Positions 10,760 to 18,905 of a stretch of DNA of 25,991 bases are shown piece after piece. The stretch is from a virus. The number at the start of each line of letters is the position of its first letter. Within the stretch, counting starts at the first letter, position 1. The position numbers and the translations under genes are program-made. Location of the stretch: IMG/VR virus record IMGVR_UViG_3300018083_000435, positions 1-25,991 of that record; one strand, written 5' to 3'. The notes beneath the pieces were generated by a model. That model was not told the origin of the DNA. It saw nothing but the letters and a program-made list of their open reading frames with translations, and did not search any database.

Positions 10760-11112
10760 TGATGTGGCAATTTCTTTTTAAACTTTTCAGACTCGATTGG
10801 GAAAATCCCGAATGTCGAGAATGTAATCATTTGCGATTAATGATTGAGCAAGAGCGCGCTGAGAAAAGCCGAATACTTAATCAACTCCTGGAAATTAATC
10901 GGCCCGTCCCGAGCGCGCAGGTTGAGGAAGTTCAGCAGCAACCTCTTAGAAGTTACAAACCTTGGTCCGTCGTCCGACAAGAACTTGAGAAAAAGGACAG
11001 GATCAAGATGGAAGAAATAATCCGGGCAAAGAATTCTATAGAGAATCTTGAGAAACAAGTAGGAATTAATCAAGGAGTGGACGATGCCGGAAAAGAAGAA
11101 GCCGCTCTTTAA
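10756..11112 (+). CDS. Small coiled-coil protein between terminase and portal
   Basis: Three ATG codons in a row start this 118-aa product (MMMWQFLFKLFRL), with AGAGTAGG just upstream. It has a hydrophobic/aromatic N-terminus, ECRECNHLRL (Cys19 and Cys22), then predicted coiled coil over about 27-47 (RLMIEQERAEKSRILNQLLEIN). The second half is SYKPWSVVRQELEKKDRIKMEE. Proteins of this layout, with CxxC plus coiled coil and a 'PW..VR.ELE' block, are found beside phage terminase or portal genes; function unknown. It overlaps the following gene by 29 nt. Confidence 0.65.
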   Translation: MMMWQFLFKLFRLDWENPECRECNHLRLMIEQERAEKSRILNQLLEINRPVPSAQVEEVQQQPLRSYKPWSVVRQELEKKDRIKMEEIIRAKNSIENLEKQVGINQGVDDAGKEEAAL

Positions 11113-11359
11113 CGCTGGTCCTACTGAAAAGAAATCTACTGAGATTACCTCTATTAAAAATAGATATTATGGTAAAGATAAGCTCGATAAGAATTTAAAC
11201 ACACCTTCGGTATATGGTCGCAAGATGAGTGTTTGGGGTCCTAATTATGACACCCCTGAAGATAGGCAAAGAGAACGGAATGAGTTAGAAAAGATTGATC
11301 CCCAAGGTAAGCGTGGGGGAGATATTGAGCTAAAATCCGAAAAGAAAAAGAGACGCTGA
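11084..11359 (+). CDS. Small basic protein with KKPLFNAGPT motif
   Basis: AAGGAG lies 7 nt upstream of the ATG, which supports the 29-nt overlap with the upstream gene. The 91-aa product is highly charged and disordered, with K/R-rich ends. KKPLFNAGPT at residues 5-14 resembles the KSPFFVGPSS and KSPFQVGPSS motifs at the two ends of the 369-aa protein two genes downstream. The stop overlaps the next ATG (TGATG). Possibly a virion-internal basic protein; no family recognised. Confidence 0.65.
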   Translation: MPEKKKPLFNAGPTEKKSTEITSIKNRYYGKDKLDKNLNTPSVYGRKMSVWGPNYDTPEDRQRERNELEKIDPQGKRGGDIELKSEKKKRR

Positions 11360-11517
11360 TGCCAATTAAATCTAAGGAACAATTCAAGCTAATGCAGGCA
11401 GCTAAGAAGGGTAAGAAGGGAAACCTTCATAAGATTGGACCCTCCCCAGAGGTTGCCAAGAAATTCTTGCTTGAAACTCCTAAAGGGAAAAAGAGTCAGT
11501 TTGCTAAGGCGGACTAA
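11359..11517 (+). CDS. Small basic phage protein (52 aa)
   Basis: The gene encodes MPIKSKEQFKLMQAAKKGKK then GNLHKIGPSPEVAKKFLLET then PKGKKSQFAKAD. The pattern 'MPI.S..QF.LM.A...GK...GPS..VA..FL..TP' is familiar from phage packaging regions, where it marks a tiny protein of unknown function. It is strongly basic, so nucleic-acid contact is plausible. The ATG overlaps the previous stop. Its gap to the next gene is 17 nt. Confidence 0.75.
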   Translation: MPIKSKEQFKLMQAAKKGKKGNLHKIGPSPEVAKKFLLETPKGKKSQFAKAD

Positions 11518-11534
11518 TTCTTCCGAGGATTAAG

Positions 11535-12644
11535 GTGCCTGCTCAGAAATCTCCCTTCTTCGTCGGCCCTTCTTCTCAGCCAAAAGCTGGTCCGAAGGCA
11601 AAATCTGACGAACAGATTCGAGAAGAGCAGAGAAAGAATCTCAGTCCTTTCAAAAGAAAGTTAATCGATCTTCTTGATCGTTACGCCCTCAATCCAGCTT
11701 CAGAATTTGCCGGGGGATTCCTCAATGTTGGACCCTTCACTCCAAGAGAGGAAGGGGAAAAGTATCTTCAAAGTAAATCTGGCATAGCTGGCGCGCTAAC
11801 AGGAAACGGCTTATTCGAACTTCTCGGTCCGATGGTGGCAGCAGGGGGAGTAGCAGTCGGAGGCGGGAAGAATCTTCCGAAGCTAAGAGAAGCTTCGAGA
11901 GCAATGCTAGAAGGAATCGATTTAAGTAAGATGCCTGAATGGTTTCCTGATTGGGCAACTTATATGCTGGAACGGTATCCCAGAGTTTTTAGTCATAATA
12001 CTAAGATTGGCCCGGCAGAGGACTTTGCTGATAAGATATCTGAACGTGGTAGACCCACCAAAGGAACTAATGTAGTATCAAGACGTGGTGGACGTAGACT
12101 TTCAGAGATTAGATTAAATAATGATTTACCCGAAGGGGAAAAGATTACCCCTGAAACTGCCTTCCATGAAAATTGGCATACTGTTCAACGGCGCGAACCC
12201 AGTGAAACATTTTTAGACAGCTATAAATATGAACAAGACCGGATGGGATATGACCAGAATCCCTTCGAGGTAGATGCGAGGAATGCTGCGGCGAATCAAG
12301 CTCCTAAGTTTGAGAAGTGGCGGGATAAATACAATCCTCTTATAGTCAAGAAATTAACAAATAAACAATTAAGTCCAGATTATGGATATGTTAAACGGCC
12401 TTATAATCTCCTTCCATTAGATGTTTATAATGAAGCTACTTTTGAGCCGGGAATTCTTAAAACAAATCCAATGGATGTTCCAATTGGGGAGGGATCAAGA
12501 CGTTCTGATTGGATTGATTTAGCCCAAGAATGGAAAACATCACAAACTCCTGTTTTTAATTTAGGCCGTAAGAAGAAGCCGATTCAGTTTCCGAAAACGA
12601 AGTCGCCGTTTCAGGTAGGCCCAAGCTCAGGCAATGCCAAATAA
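11535..12644 (+). CDS. Putative zincin metalloprotease with HExxH (369 aa)
   Basis: The GTG at 11535 has GAGG 6 nt upstream and no competing ATG close by. AFHENWHTVQ (His211, Glu212, His215) is a HExxH zinc-protease motif and NPFEVDARNAAAN (Glu245) a plausible third ligand 30 residues later, as in gluzincin-type folds. The H-E-x-x-H-x-x-Q form recalls toxin-related proteases. Before it is a Gly-rich hydrophobic part (GPMVAAGGVAVGGG, 98-111). KSPFFVGPSS at 5-14 and KSPFQVGPSS at 356-365 bracket the protein. It overlaps the portal gene by 11 nt. Possible roles are prohead maturation or ejection; catalytic activity is inferred only from the motif. Confidence 0.65.
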   Translation: MPAQKSPFFVGPSSQPKAGPKAKSDEQIREEQRKNLSPFKRKLIDLLDRYALNPASEFAGGFLNVGPFTPREEGEKYLQSKSGIAGALTGNGLFELLGPMVAAGGVAVGGGKNLPKLREASRAMLEGIDLSKMPEWFPDWATYMLERYPRVFSHNTKIGPAEDFADKISERGRPTKGTNVVSRRGGRRLSEIRLNNDLPEGEKITPETAFHENWHTVQRREPSETFLDSYKYEQDRMGYDQNPFEVDARNAAANQAPKFEKWRDKYNPLIVKKLTNKQLSPDYGYVKRPYNLLPLDVYNEATFEPGILKTNPMDVPIGEGSRRSDWIDLAQEWKTSQTPVFNLGRKKKPIQFPKTKSPFQVGPSSGNAK

Positions 12645-15036
12645 TCCTATTCTACCAGACGAGATAAAAACCAGTCTAAAGACTATCTCGGACTACATCC
12701 GTGTTGAGGATACGTATGTCCGAGAGAGGCAGATTAGACAATGGAAGATGTTCAAGTATTATTGGGATGGACTCAATAACATCTGGTGGTCAGGCGTTGC
12801 TTCAAACTGGCAAGTTCTCGGACAACAGGCAGGGGATTCAGAATACGGTGATGCAGCATACTATGATAAGAGAGTTAACGTCCTAAAAGCTTATCTCGAA
12901 TCAATTATCGCAGCCCTTTCAGTTACAATTCCAACGATTAAATGCTCACCGGACGATGCGGATAACCCGGCAGATATGGCAACGGCTAAGGCAGGGGATA
13001 AAATCTCAGCCCTGTGCCGGAAGCATAACAATGCCGATCTTTTGTGGCTCCACGCTCTCTACATTCTTTGCACCGAGGGAACAATCTTCGGATACACGTA
13101 TGCAAAAGAGGATGAGAAGTATGGAACGTATGAGGAACCGGAATACAAAGATGAGAATGTTGAGGCAAGAGTTTGCCCGGAATGCGGTGGGAACGTCGAT
13201 GAACAGTTTATCGGTCGTGAAATAGATGAGTTCGACCCGGATTCGGCAGATGCAGCCCTTCATGCATTAATTTATGAGGGTGAGATAGTTTGCCCGAACT
13301 GTGCAGCAATGCTGGACCCGGAACTACAGACTTCAACATTAATCGTCCCCCGTTTAATCGGGATGAAAACAAAAGCTAAGTCGCGCGTTTGCATAGAAGT
13401 CTACGGCGGCCTCTTTGTCAAGGTTCCCTCTTACATCTGCACGCTCGCTGATTCGCCATACTTAGAGTATTCCTACGAGACTAATTATGTTAACATCAGA
13501 GAGCGATACCAGCATCTTAAAGATAAGGATGCTGAATTTCTTAAACGGATTGGACCAAGTGAGGATGGAGTTTATGATCCCTACGAAAGACAGGGACGTG
13601 TATCTACACAATATCTTGGCGAGTATCCAACTAACACAATTACAGTTAGAAACTTGTGGCTTCGACCTAGTGCCTATCACTACATTTCAGAAGAAAAAGA
13701 CGTTGCTGAACTGAAAAGGAGATTCCCTGATGGATGTAAAGTCATTAGGATTAACAACGAGATTGTTGAAGCGTTTAACGAAAGTCTAGATGATCATTGG
13801 ACTTCGACGAAGAATCCATTAGCTGACTTTATTCATACTCAGCCTCTTGCTCAGTCTCTCACTTCAGTTCAAGATATTACGAACGAGATAATCAGCCTAA
13901 CGCTTCAGACTATCGAGCATGGAATTCCTCAGACGTTTGCAGACCCCGCAGTATTAAACTTCGACCAGTATAATCAAACTGAAGTCCTCGTTGGTGGAGT
14001 CTACCCCGCTAAGGCTAAGACGGGGCAGAGAGTAGCAGACGGATTTCACGAAGTTAAGACGGCACAACTTTCTCAAGAAGTTTTACCCTTCGGACAAGAG
14101 ATTCAACAACTCGGCCAGCTAGCTTCCGGTGCCCTCCCTTCCCTTTTTGGCGGTGCTCAGCCCAATTCTTCCAAGACTGCGAGTCAATACATTACTTCCA
14201 AGAATCAAGCACAGCAAAGGTTGCAGAATACTTGGAAGATGATGTGCATTTGGTGGAAGGAAATGAATTCGAAGGTAATCCCCCTCTATATTAAAGAATC
14301 AACTGGCGATGAGAAGTTCGTTGAGAGAGATGTTAACGGTTCTTTCATCAATGCATTCATTAGAAAGTCGGAATTGCAAGGAAAGATTGGGGATATCGAG
14401 CTAGAGGCGGCGGAGAATCTACCGATTAGCCCAATGCAGAAGAAGGATACGCTTATGCAATTCCTTCAGGCTGCTAATCCTGAGATTACTAGCGCGTTAA
14501 TCGACCCGCAGAATTTACCGTTCATCGCTGAAGCTGTTGGCTTGGAAAACTTAAGCCTTCCAGGGGCAAACGATCGTCAGGTTCAGTTGGAAGAAATAGT
14601 TGATCTAGTTAATTCAACTCCTATTCCAAATATGCGCCCGATGATGGACCCTATGTCCGGAATGCCTGCTGAAGAAATGGACGAAACTGGTATGCCAATC
14701 GGTATGCCAGCGATGGAAGAATTTGAGGAACCATCAGTTCCAATCGAGCCAGATGTTGATAACGATGAAATTCATGTTCACATCTGTCGTAACTGGTTAA
14801 CCGGTGAAGTAGGAAGAACGGCCAAGATTGAGAATCCTGACGGGTATAAGAACGTTCTATTGCATATGAAGGCGCATCTGGATAGAATTCAGCAATTACA
14901 GATGCAACAACAGATGCAAATGATGCAACAGCAAGAATTGGCTGGTCCCAAGAATTCCGGCGGAAACGCTGGCAAACCTGCCAATGATAAGATGGCCGCG
15001 CCATCAAAGGATAAGATGCATGAATCGACCACTTGA
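12634..15036 (+). CDS. Portal protein, large type with zinc ribbon (800 aa)
   Basis: The dodecameric portal forms the DNA gate at the head vertex. Supporting features are position after terminase, length near 800 aa as in podovirus-type portals, and the PLAQSLTSVQDITNEIISLTLQTIEHGIPQTFADP block with FGQEIQQLGQLASGALPSLFGG, typical of these portals. An insert carries Cys181/Cys184 (CPEC) and Cys220/Cys223 (CPNC), likely a zinc ribbon in the wing domain. The C-terminus is a Met/Gln-rich helix (QQLQMQQQMQMMQQQ) and a flexible tail (GNAGKPANDKM), likely the barrel end. The gene overlaps the preceding (11 nt) and following (17 nt) genes. Confidence 0.9.
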   Translation: MPNNPILPDEIKTSLKTISDYIRVEDTYVRERQIRQWKMFKYYWDGLNNIWWSGVASNWQVLGQQAGDSEYGDAAYYDKRVNVLKAYLESIIAALSVTIPTIKCSPDDADNPADMATAKAGDKISALCRKHNNADLLWLHALYILCTEGTIFGYTYAKEDEKYGTYEEPEYKDENVEARVCPECGGNVDEQFIGREIDEFDPDSADAALHALIYEGEIVCPNCAAMLDPELQTSTLIVPRLIGMKTKAKSRVCIEVYGGLFVKVPSYICTLADSPYLEYSYETNYVNIRERYQHLKDKDAEFLKRIGPSEDGVYDPYERQGRVSTQYLGEYPTNTITVRNLWLRPSAYHYISEEKDVAELKRRFPDGCKVIRINNEIVEAFNESLDDHWTSTKNPLADFIHTQPLAQSLTSVQDITNEIISLTLQTIEHGIPQTFADPAVLNFDQYNQTEVLVGGVYPAKAKTGQRVADGFHEVKTAQLSQEVLPFGQEIQQLGQLASGALPSLFGGAQPNSSKTASQYITSKNQAQQRLQNTWKMMCIWWKEMNSKVIPLYIKESTGDEKFVERDVNGSFINAFIRKSELQGKIGDIELEAAENLPISPMQKKDTLMQFLQAANPEITSALIDPQNLPFIAEAVGLENLSLPGANDRQVQLEEIVDLVNSTPIPNMRPMMDPMSGMPAEEMDETGMPIGMPAMEEFEEPSVPIEPDVDNDEIHVHICRNWLTGEVGRTAKIENPDGYKNVLLHMKAHLDRIQQLQMQQQMQMMQQQELAGPKNSGGNAGKPANDKMAAPSKDKMHESTT

Positions 15037-16264
15037 CCGTAAATTCTTTTCTCCCGATGATTCTGCACCAGCCAGTATGGATGAAGCACTAGACGCTGCT
15101 TTATCAGACTTGGATAAAGACGATGGAAGTGATATTCCCGAAAACGCCGAGACCGACGATGGCGATGTTGACGACGACGGCGAAGAATCCGAACAAGAAG
15201 AAAAAGAGGAAGATTCGGAGGATTCAGATTCTGAGGAGGACGCAGACGTAGAGGACGAGGATCTAGTCGATATTCTCAGTCCGTTCAACAAAAAGAAATT
15301 TGAGAAGGAATTCCCTGAGGCTCTGAAAAAGTTTCCGCAGATCGAGCGCGCCCTGAATTCGGTTAGTAAATATAAGGAAGTATTCCCAACACTGAACGAC
15401 GCGCTGGAGGCTCAAACTGCGATTGAGCGATATACGGAAATCGAGGAAGATTTAAGCAAGGGAAGTTCCCTCGGATTCCTCAGTGCTTTGAGGGAGAAGG
15501 ATTCTAATAACTTCGCCAAAGTTGTTGACAATTATCTTGGAAACTTGAAGGCAGTTGATGAATCGGCATTCTACCACGTCATCAGCACCAATGTTAAATC
15601 AATGGTAGTTGCAATGGCGAAGGCCGGGCAGGAATCGAAGAACGATGATCTTGTCACAGCCGCTAAGATTCTTAACGAGTTTTCTTTCGGGACCGAGAAA
15701 TATGAACCTCCTACGCCATTCGCGCGAGGAGAAGATCCCGGTGAGAACAAGTTAAAGACGGACAGGGAAAACTTTGAAAAGACTCGGCTTGATACTCACC
15801 AGACGGAATTGTCTGAGCGAGTCGAGAATCAAATTGGGAAGAAGATTGATCAATTTATCGACACGAAGAAGCAAATGTCTCCCTATGTTAGAAGGACTGC
15901 GATTCGAGAAGCTAATGAGCTAGTCGCGCAGTATATGGGGAATGATAAAGAGTTCATTAGAATTCTTGATAAACTGTGGGAAAAGGCGAGGAAATCAGAT
16001 TATTCTCAGGAAACCCTGGGAAATATTCGTCGGGCCTATGTCAGTAAAGCGACAACCTACGTCCCTGCTGCAATAAAGAAAGTTAGAGCTGAGGCTCTTA
16101 AAAGTAGTGGCACGGTTAAAAAGGAAGATACTGATAGAAAAGGTCCGATAGCAAGAGGGGTTAATGCTGCTCCTAAAGATAAAGCAGCTGTTAACAGTGG
16201 TTCTTCCTCTGGGCCGAAGCAATTCGGCAGGGGAAAAGATCCATACATTGAGTTGTTAAAGTAG
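15020..16264 (+). CDS. Acidic scaffolding protein (414 aa)
   Basis: The start at 15020 (MNRPLDRKFFSPDDS) has AAGGA 8 nt upstream; a longer in-frame version from 14984 lacks this. Residues 34-82 are almost entirely Asp, Glu and Ser, followed by predicted helices (FNKKKFEKEFPEALKKFPQIERAL...). The C-terminus is basic (KRKDPYIELLK-like end). A disordered acidic segment plus long helices, placed between portal and capsid, is the standard layout of a prohead scaffold that directs capsid assembly and leaves before DNA entry. It follows the portal by a 17-nt overlap and precedes the capsid gene by 7 nt. Confidence 0.8.
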   Translation: MNRPLDRKFFSPDDSAPASMDEALDAALSDLDKDDGSDIPENAETDDGDVDDDGEESEQEEKEEDSEDSDSEEDADVEDEDLVDILSPFNKKKFEKEFPEALKKFPQIERALNSVSKYKEVFPTLNDALEAQTAIERYTEIEEDLSKGSSLGFLSALREKDSNNFAKVVDNYLGNLKAVDESAFYHVISTNVKSMVVAMAKAGQESKNDDLVTAAKILNEFSFGTEKYEPPTPFARGEDPGENKLKTDRENFEKTRLDTHQTELSERVENQIGKKIDQFIDTKKQMSPYVRRTAIREANELVAQYMGNDKEFIRILDKLWEKARKSDYSQETLGNIRRAYVSKATTYVPAAIKKVRAEALKSSGTVKKEDTDRKGPIARGVNAAPKDKAAVNSGSSSGPKQFGRGKDPYIELLK

Positions 16265-16271
16265 GGAAACT

Positions 16272-17519
16272 ATGGCAGCAGTATCAGCTATTCAGGTCTT
16301 GGGACTTGAACTTGAGAAGGTCAGCAAGAAGCTGACTGACGTTTTTGAATATGATGATAAATTTTTCACCAAGATTCAAAAGCGTCCAGTCGAGGTAATC
16401 TCAAATCGTTTGATGAGATTGCCGATGACTCTCCAGCCGGGAGGTAACTTCGGTTACTTCGATCCAAACGGTGGAGACATGGGTCGCGGTAGCGGGCCGA
16501 TTTACGACAAGGCCACTGTCACTTCTGTATGGATGCGCGAAGCATTTGAATACACGAAGCAGGCAGAATGGGGCACGAACAGCGATACCAAGGCGATTAC
16601 CTCATTGGTCCGAGATCTTACTTCTCGGGCGATGAAGGAAATCAAGCGTCAGATTGATGCACAGACGCAGCAGCCGGGAACCGGGCAGGTTGGTAAAATC
16701 GGTGCTATTACCACAGCCGGTGGACTTGATGTTTTGACCCTCACTCCTGAATTCGGCGCGCGTCTGGTCCGAGATCAGCAGATCGTCCAAGTCTTTGATG
16801 CAGCGATGGCAGTTAATCGTGGCTCGGGAGAAATCTCGAACTGGAATGAGGCAACGAGCCAGATTACTATTCCATCGGTGGCAGGAACTATCGTGGGTGA
16901 TGTTCTTATCACTCAGGGTATTACTGCTCCCACGACCCTCCCTGCATTGCTCGGAGTTCCTTATCAGCACTCGAATGCCAGCACTGGCGTTTGGAATGGG
17001 TTAAACCGCGCGACGAATGCAACTATTCGTTCAAACGGTATTAACGGGAACTTCAACGCGCTGTCGCTGCCGCTTCCGCGTTTAGCAATCAACGCGATAG
17101 GGAATAGAGTTGGCATCGATAACAGTTTCGACCCGACTGCTTGGATGCATCCCTGTCAGAAACAGGCTTACGAGGAAATTGGACAACTCGTAAGTATGAT
17201 TTGGAAGCAGCCATCTGAACAGTCCCTCAACATGTATTTCGACAAGATGCAGATGGCCGGCGCTCCAGTTATGGACCACTTTAACTGGAACAAGACGCGA
17301 ATTGACTTCATTGTCGATAGCGTGTGGGGCCGTGCAGAAACTCTGCCCATCGGATACTACAAGGTGGACGGCCGCTCCGTCTTTGAAGTGCGTGGGGCAT
17401 CTGGCGGTGTTCTCACTGCTGACTTGTTCTACCTGTGTGTCGGTATGCAGACATTCGTTACGAATCCTGCTGCTACCGCATACATTTACGATCTGGCTAT
17501 TCCTGACGGTTACGTCTAG
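16272..17519 (+). CDS. Major capsid protein
   Basis: This 415-aa protein is encoded between scaffold and connectors and ends in a strong terminator. The N-terminal helix (QVLGLELEKVSKKLTDVFEYDDKFFTKI), the RLPMTLQPGGNFGYFDPNGGDMGRGSGP loop and the Gly/Asn-rich middle (WNGLNRATNATIRSNGINGNFNAL) fit an HK97-fold capsid protein of podovirus type. The end (TNPAATAYIYDLAIPDGYV) is typical of capsid monomers. Codon use is more G+C-balanced than in its neighbours, as expected for a highly expressed gene. No protease domain is fused, consistent with a separate scaffold. Confidence 0.88.
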   Translation: MAAVSAIQVLGLELEKVSKKLTDVFEYDDKFFTKIQKRPVEVISNRLMRLPMTLQPGGNFGYFDPNGGDMGRGSGPIYDKATVTSVWMREAFEYTKQAEWGTNSDTKAITSLVRDLTSRAMKEIKRQIDAQTQQPGTGQVGKIGAITTAGGLDVLTLTPEFGARLVRDQQIVQVFDAAMAVNRGSGEISNWNEATSQITIPSVAGTIVGDVLITQGITAPTTLPALLGVPYQHSNASTGVWNGLNRATNATIRSNGINGNFNALSLPLPRLAINAIGNRVGIDNSFDPTAWMHPCQKQAYEEIGQLVSMIWKQPSEQSLNMYFDKMQMAGAPVMDHFNWNKTRIDFIVDSVWGRAETLPIGYYKVDGRSVFEVRGASGGVLTADLFYLCVGMQTFVTNPAATAYIYDLAIPDGYV

Positions 17520-17529
17520 AGTAGTTAGG

Positions 17530-17562
17530 GGGAAGGGATATTCTGGGAGGATATCCCTTCCC
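17530..17562 (+). terminator. Intrinsic terminator after the capsid gene
   Basis: GGGAAGGGATAT (17530-17541) pairs perfectly with ATATCCCTTCCC (17551-17562) around a 9-nt loop, then TTCTTCTT. The 12-bp stem and T-rich tail suggest partial termination that reduces expression of the genes downstream relative to capsid. Confidence 0.8.
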
Positions 17563-17580
17563 TTCTTCTTCGAGGAAAAG

Positions 17581-18123
17581 ATGGGACCATTCGAATCAGA
17601 GAAAGATTACTGTAACACTAAACTATTGGACACGTATGGCCGGACATTTGACCGCCCTACGTATCGAGTAGTTTGGGGTGACAACGAGACTGAATTTAGA
17701 AAGACGACTCATTCCAAAGAGGGTATCCTTCTAGCTAATCCGGTAATTATGGAATTTCCGAAGTATAAACAGTGGAATAGAGGGAAATACATTCTAGAAA
17801 GTATCGTTCAAGTTCCCACGGTTTCCGATTTAACTACAGCAATTAACTATGAACCCGTCTTTACGTTCATGGGACCGAAGAAAGAGATGTTGCCCCCCAA
17901 GTGGGAAGTATGCTTAATCGTTATTAACTCGTTGCACAAGGCAATGAATCAGCATTTTGGCGGGAAATACAAGCAAAGTGATGAGGAAATTGCTAGGATT
18001 GATAGGATTGAGTTAGACCGAATACATGAGATGTTATTCGGAAATGAAACTACTGTCACTGATGCACTAGCTTATGGCTCAGGCGTAAGTTTAAGTGGCA
18101 GCTATTCTAAGGATAAAGAATAA
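17581..18123 (+). CDS. Unknown 180-aa protein after the capsid
   Basis: The start at 17581 (MGPFESEKDYCNTKLLDTYG) has GAGG 6 nt upstream. A longer frame extending back to 17302 lies inside the capsid gene and the terminator and is not real. The product has FRKTTHSKEGILLANPVIMEFPKYKQWNRGKYILES and a helical end rich in Ile/Glu/Arg (DEEIARIDRIELDRIHEMLFGN). Position suggests a small head-completion or connector-associated protein. No family recognised. Its TAA overlaps the next ATG. Confidence 0.72.
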   Translation: MGPFESEKDYCNTKLLDTYGRTFDRPTYRVVWGDNETEFRKTTHSKEGILLANPVIMEFPKYKQWNRGKYILESIVQVPTVSDLTTAINYEPVFTFMGPKKEMLPPKWEVCLIVINSLHKAMNQHFGGKYKQSDEEIARIDRIELDRIHEMLFGNETTVTDALAYGSGVSLSGSYSKDKE

Positions 18124-18905
18124 TGAGTGGCAAACTTCAGAGAATTCGCCCAGCGGTTAATCCGTTGGATAAGACAACGATTGTTTCTATCTATCCCAAG
18201 AAAATCTCGTTTCGAAATTACACGGTATTCCCCGGTGTTTTCGAAATGCGAGAGGGGACGGTAGAGAAACCAGCGATTCTAGTCCTAGGAACCAGTTTTT
18301 GGACCTACAATAATTACGAAGCTAATCAGAGTATTGACATTCCATCCAGTTCTATCGAGATGGCTAACTCATTCGTTAATGATTACTGCATCGGACTACA
18401 CTGCTACACCCCGGAACATGCAATGCCGGGCCTATTCTTCATGCCGGGGGATTATACGAGGGAGACTCTGAAGCAGCATTCGGAGTGGGAACCTCGTAAA
18501 CGTATCGCTCTTGAACGACAGGAAAACTGGTATAGGAAGCTAGTTGAAGAAGCGGACGTTCTTTGGTCACGAACGGATGGTAATCCACGCGCGATACATG
18601 CGGATATGCGGCGCGCTGCGGAATACTTCCAGTTGAAAGACAAGCCGTGGATGGCGAATCAGAGCAACATGCTGAAAAAGGCGTGCCCATACTGCGGTTA
18701 CATGCGTCTGCCGACATTTCCGAAGTGCTCAAACTGCCACGAGATTATTGATATCGAGGCTTACAACAATCTTCAGGCTTTTGCTAAGCTCGGAAACTCG
18801 GCAGAAGTTGCACCAGTTCCTAGCAATTCAAATGTCGCATCGAGGAATCCGATTATCGGCCCGGTTTCAGAAAAAAAGCCTGAAGAAAATATTGGAAACA
18901 GATAA
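18123..18905 (+). CDS. Zinc-ribbon virion-region protein (260 aa)
   Basis: AAGGA is upstream, and the start overlaps the previous stop (TAATG). The first 110 residues look beta-structured (ILVLGTSFWTYNNYEANQSIDIPSSSIEMANSFVNDYC). The middle is helical (RKRIALERQENWYRKLVEEADVLW). The C-terminal CPYCGYMRLPTFPKCSNCHEI (Cys188, 191, 202, 205) is a compact zinc ribbon, with a Pro/Ser-rich tail. A gene of this type next to connector genes is known from podophages, but its role is not established. It may bind the portal or DNA. Confidence 0.7.
   Translation: MSGKLQRIRPAVNPLDKTTIVSIYPKKISFRNYTVFPGVFEMREGTVEKPAILVLGTSFWTYNNYEANQSIDIPSSSIEMANSFVNDYCIGLHCYTPEHAMPGLFFMPGDYTRETLKQHSEWEPRKRIALERQENWYRKLVEEADVLWSRTDGNPRAIHADMRRAAEYFQLKDKPWMANQSNMLKKACPYCGYMRLPTFPKCSNCHEIIDIEAYNNLQAFAKLGNSAEVAPVPSNSNVASRNPIIGPVSEKKPEENIGNR

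Noticed and set aside
14984-15019. Upstream start for the scaffolding gene
   Set aside because: No ribosome site and longer overlap with the portal gene; the ATG at 15020 has AAGGA at 8 nt.
17302-17580. N-terminal extension of the 180-aa gene reaching back into the capsid gene
   Set aside because: It runs through the capsid reading frame and the terminator stem. The ATG at 17581 has a GAGG site and gives a clean gene.
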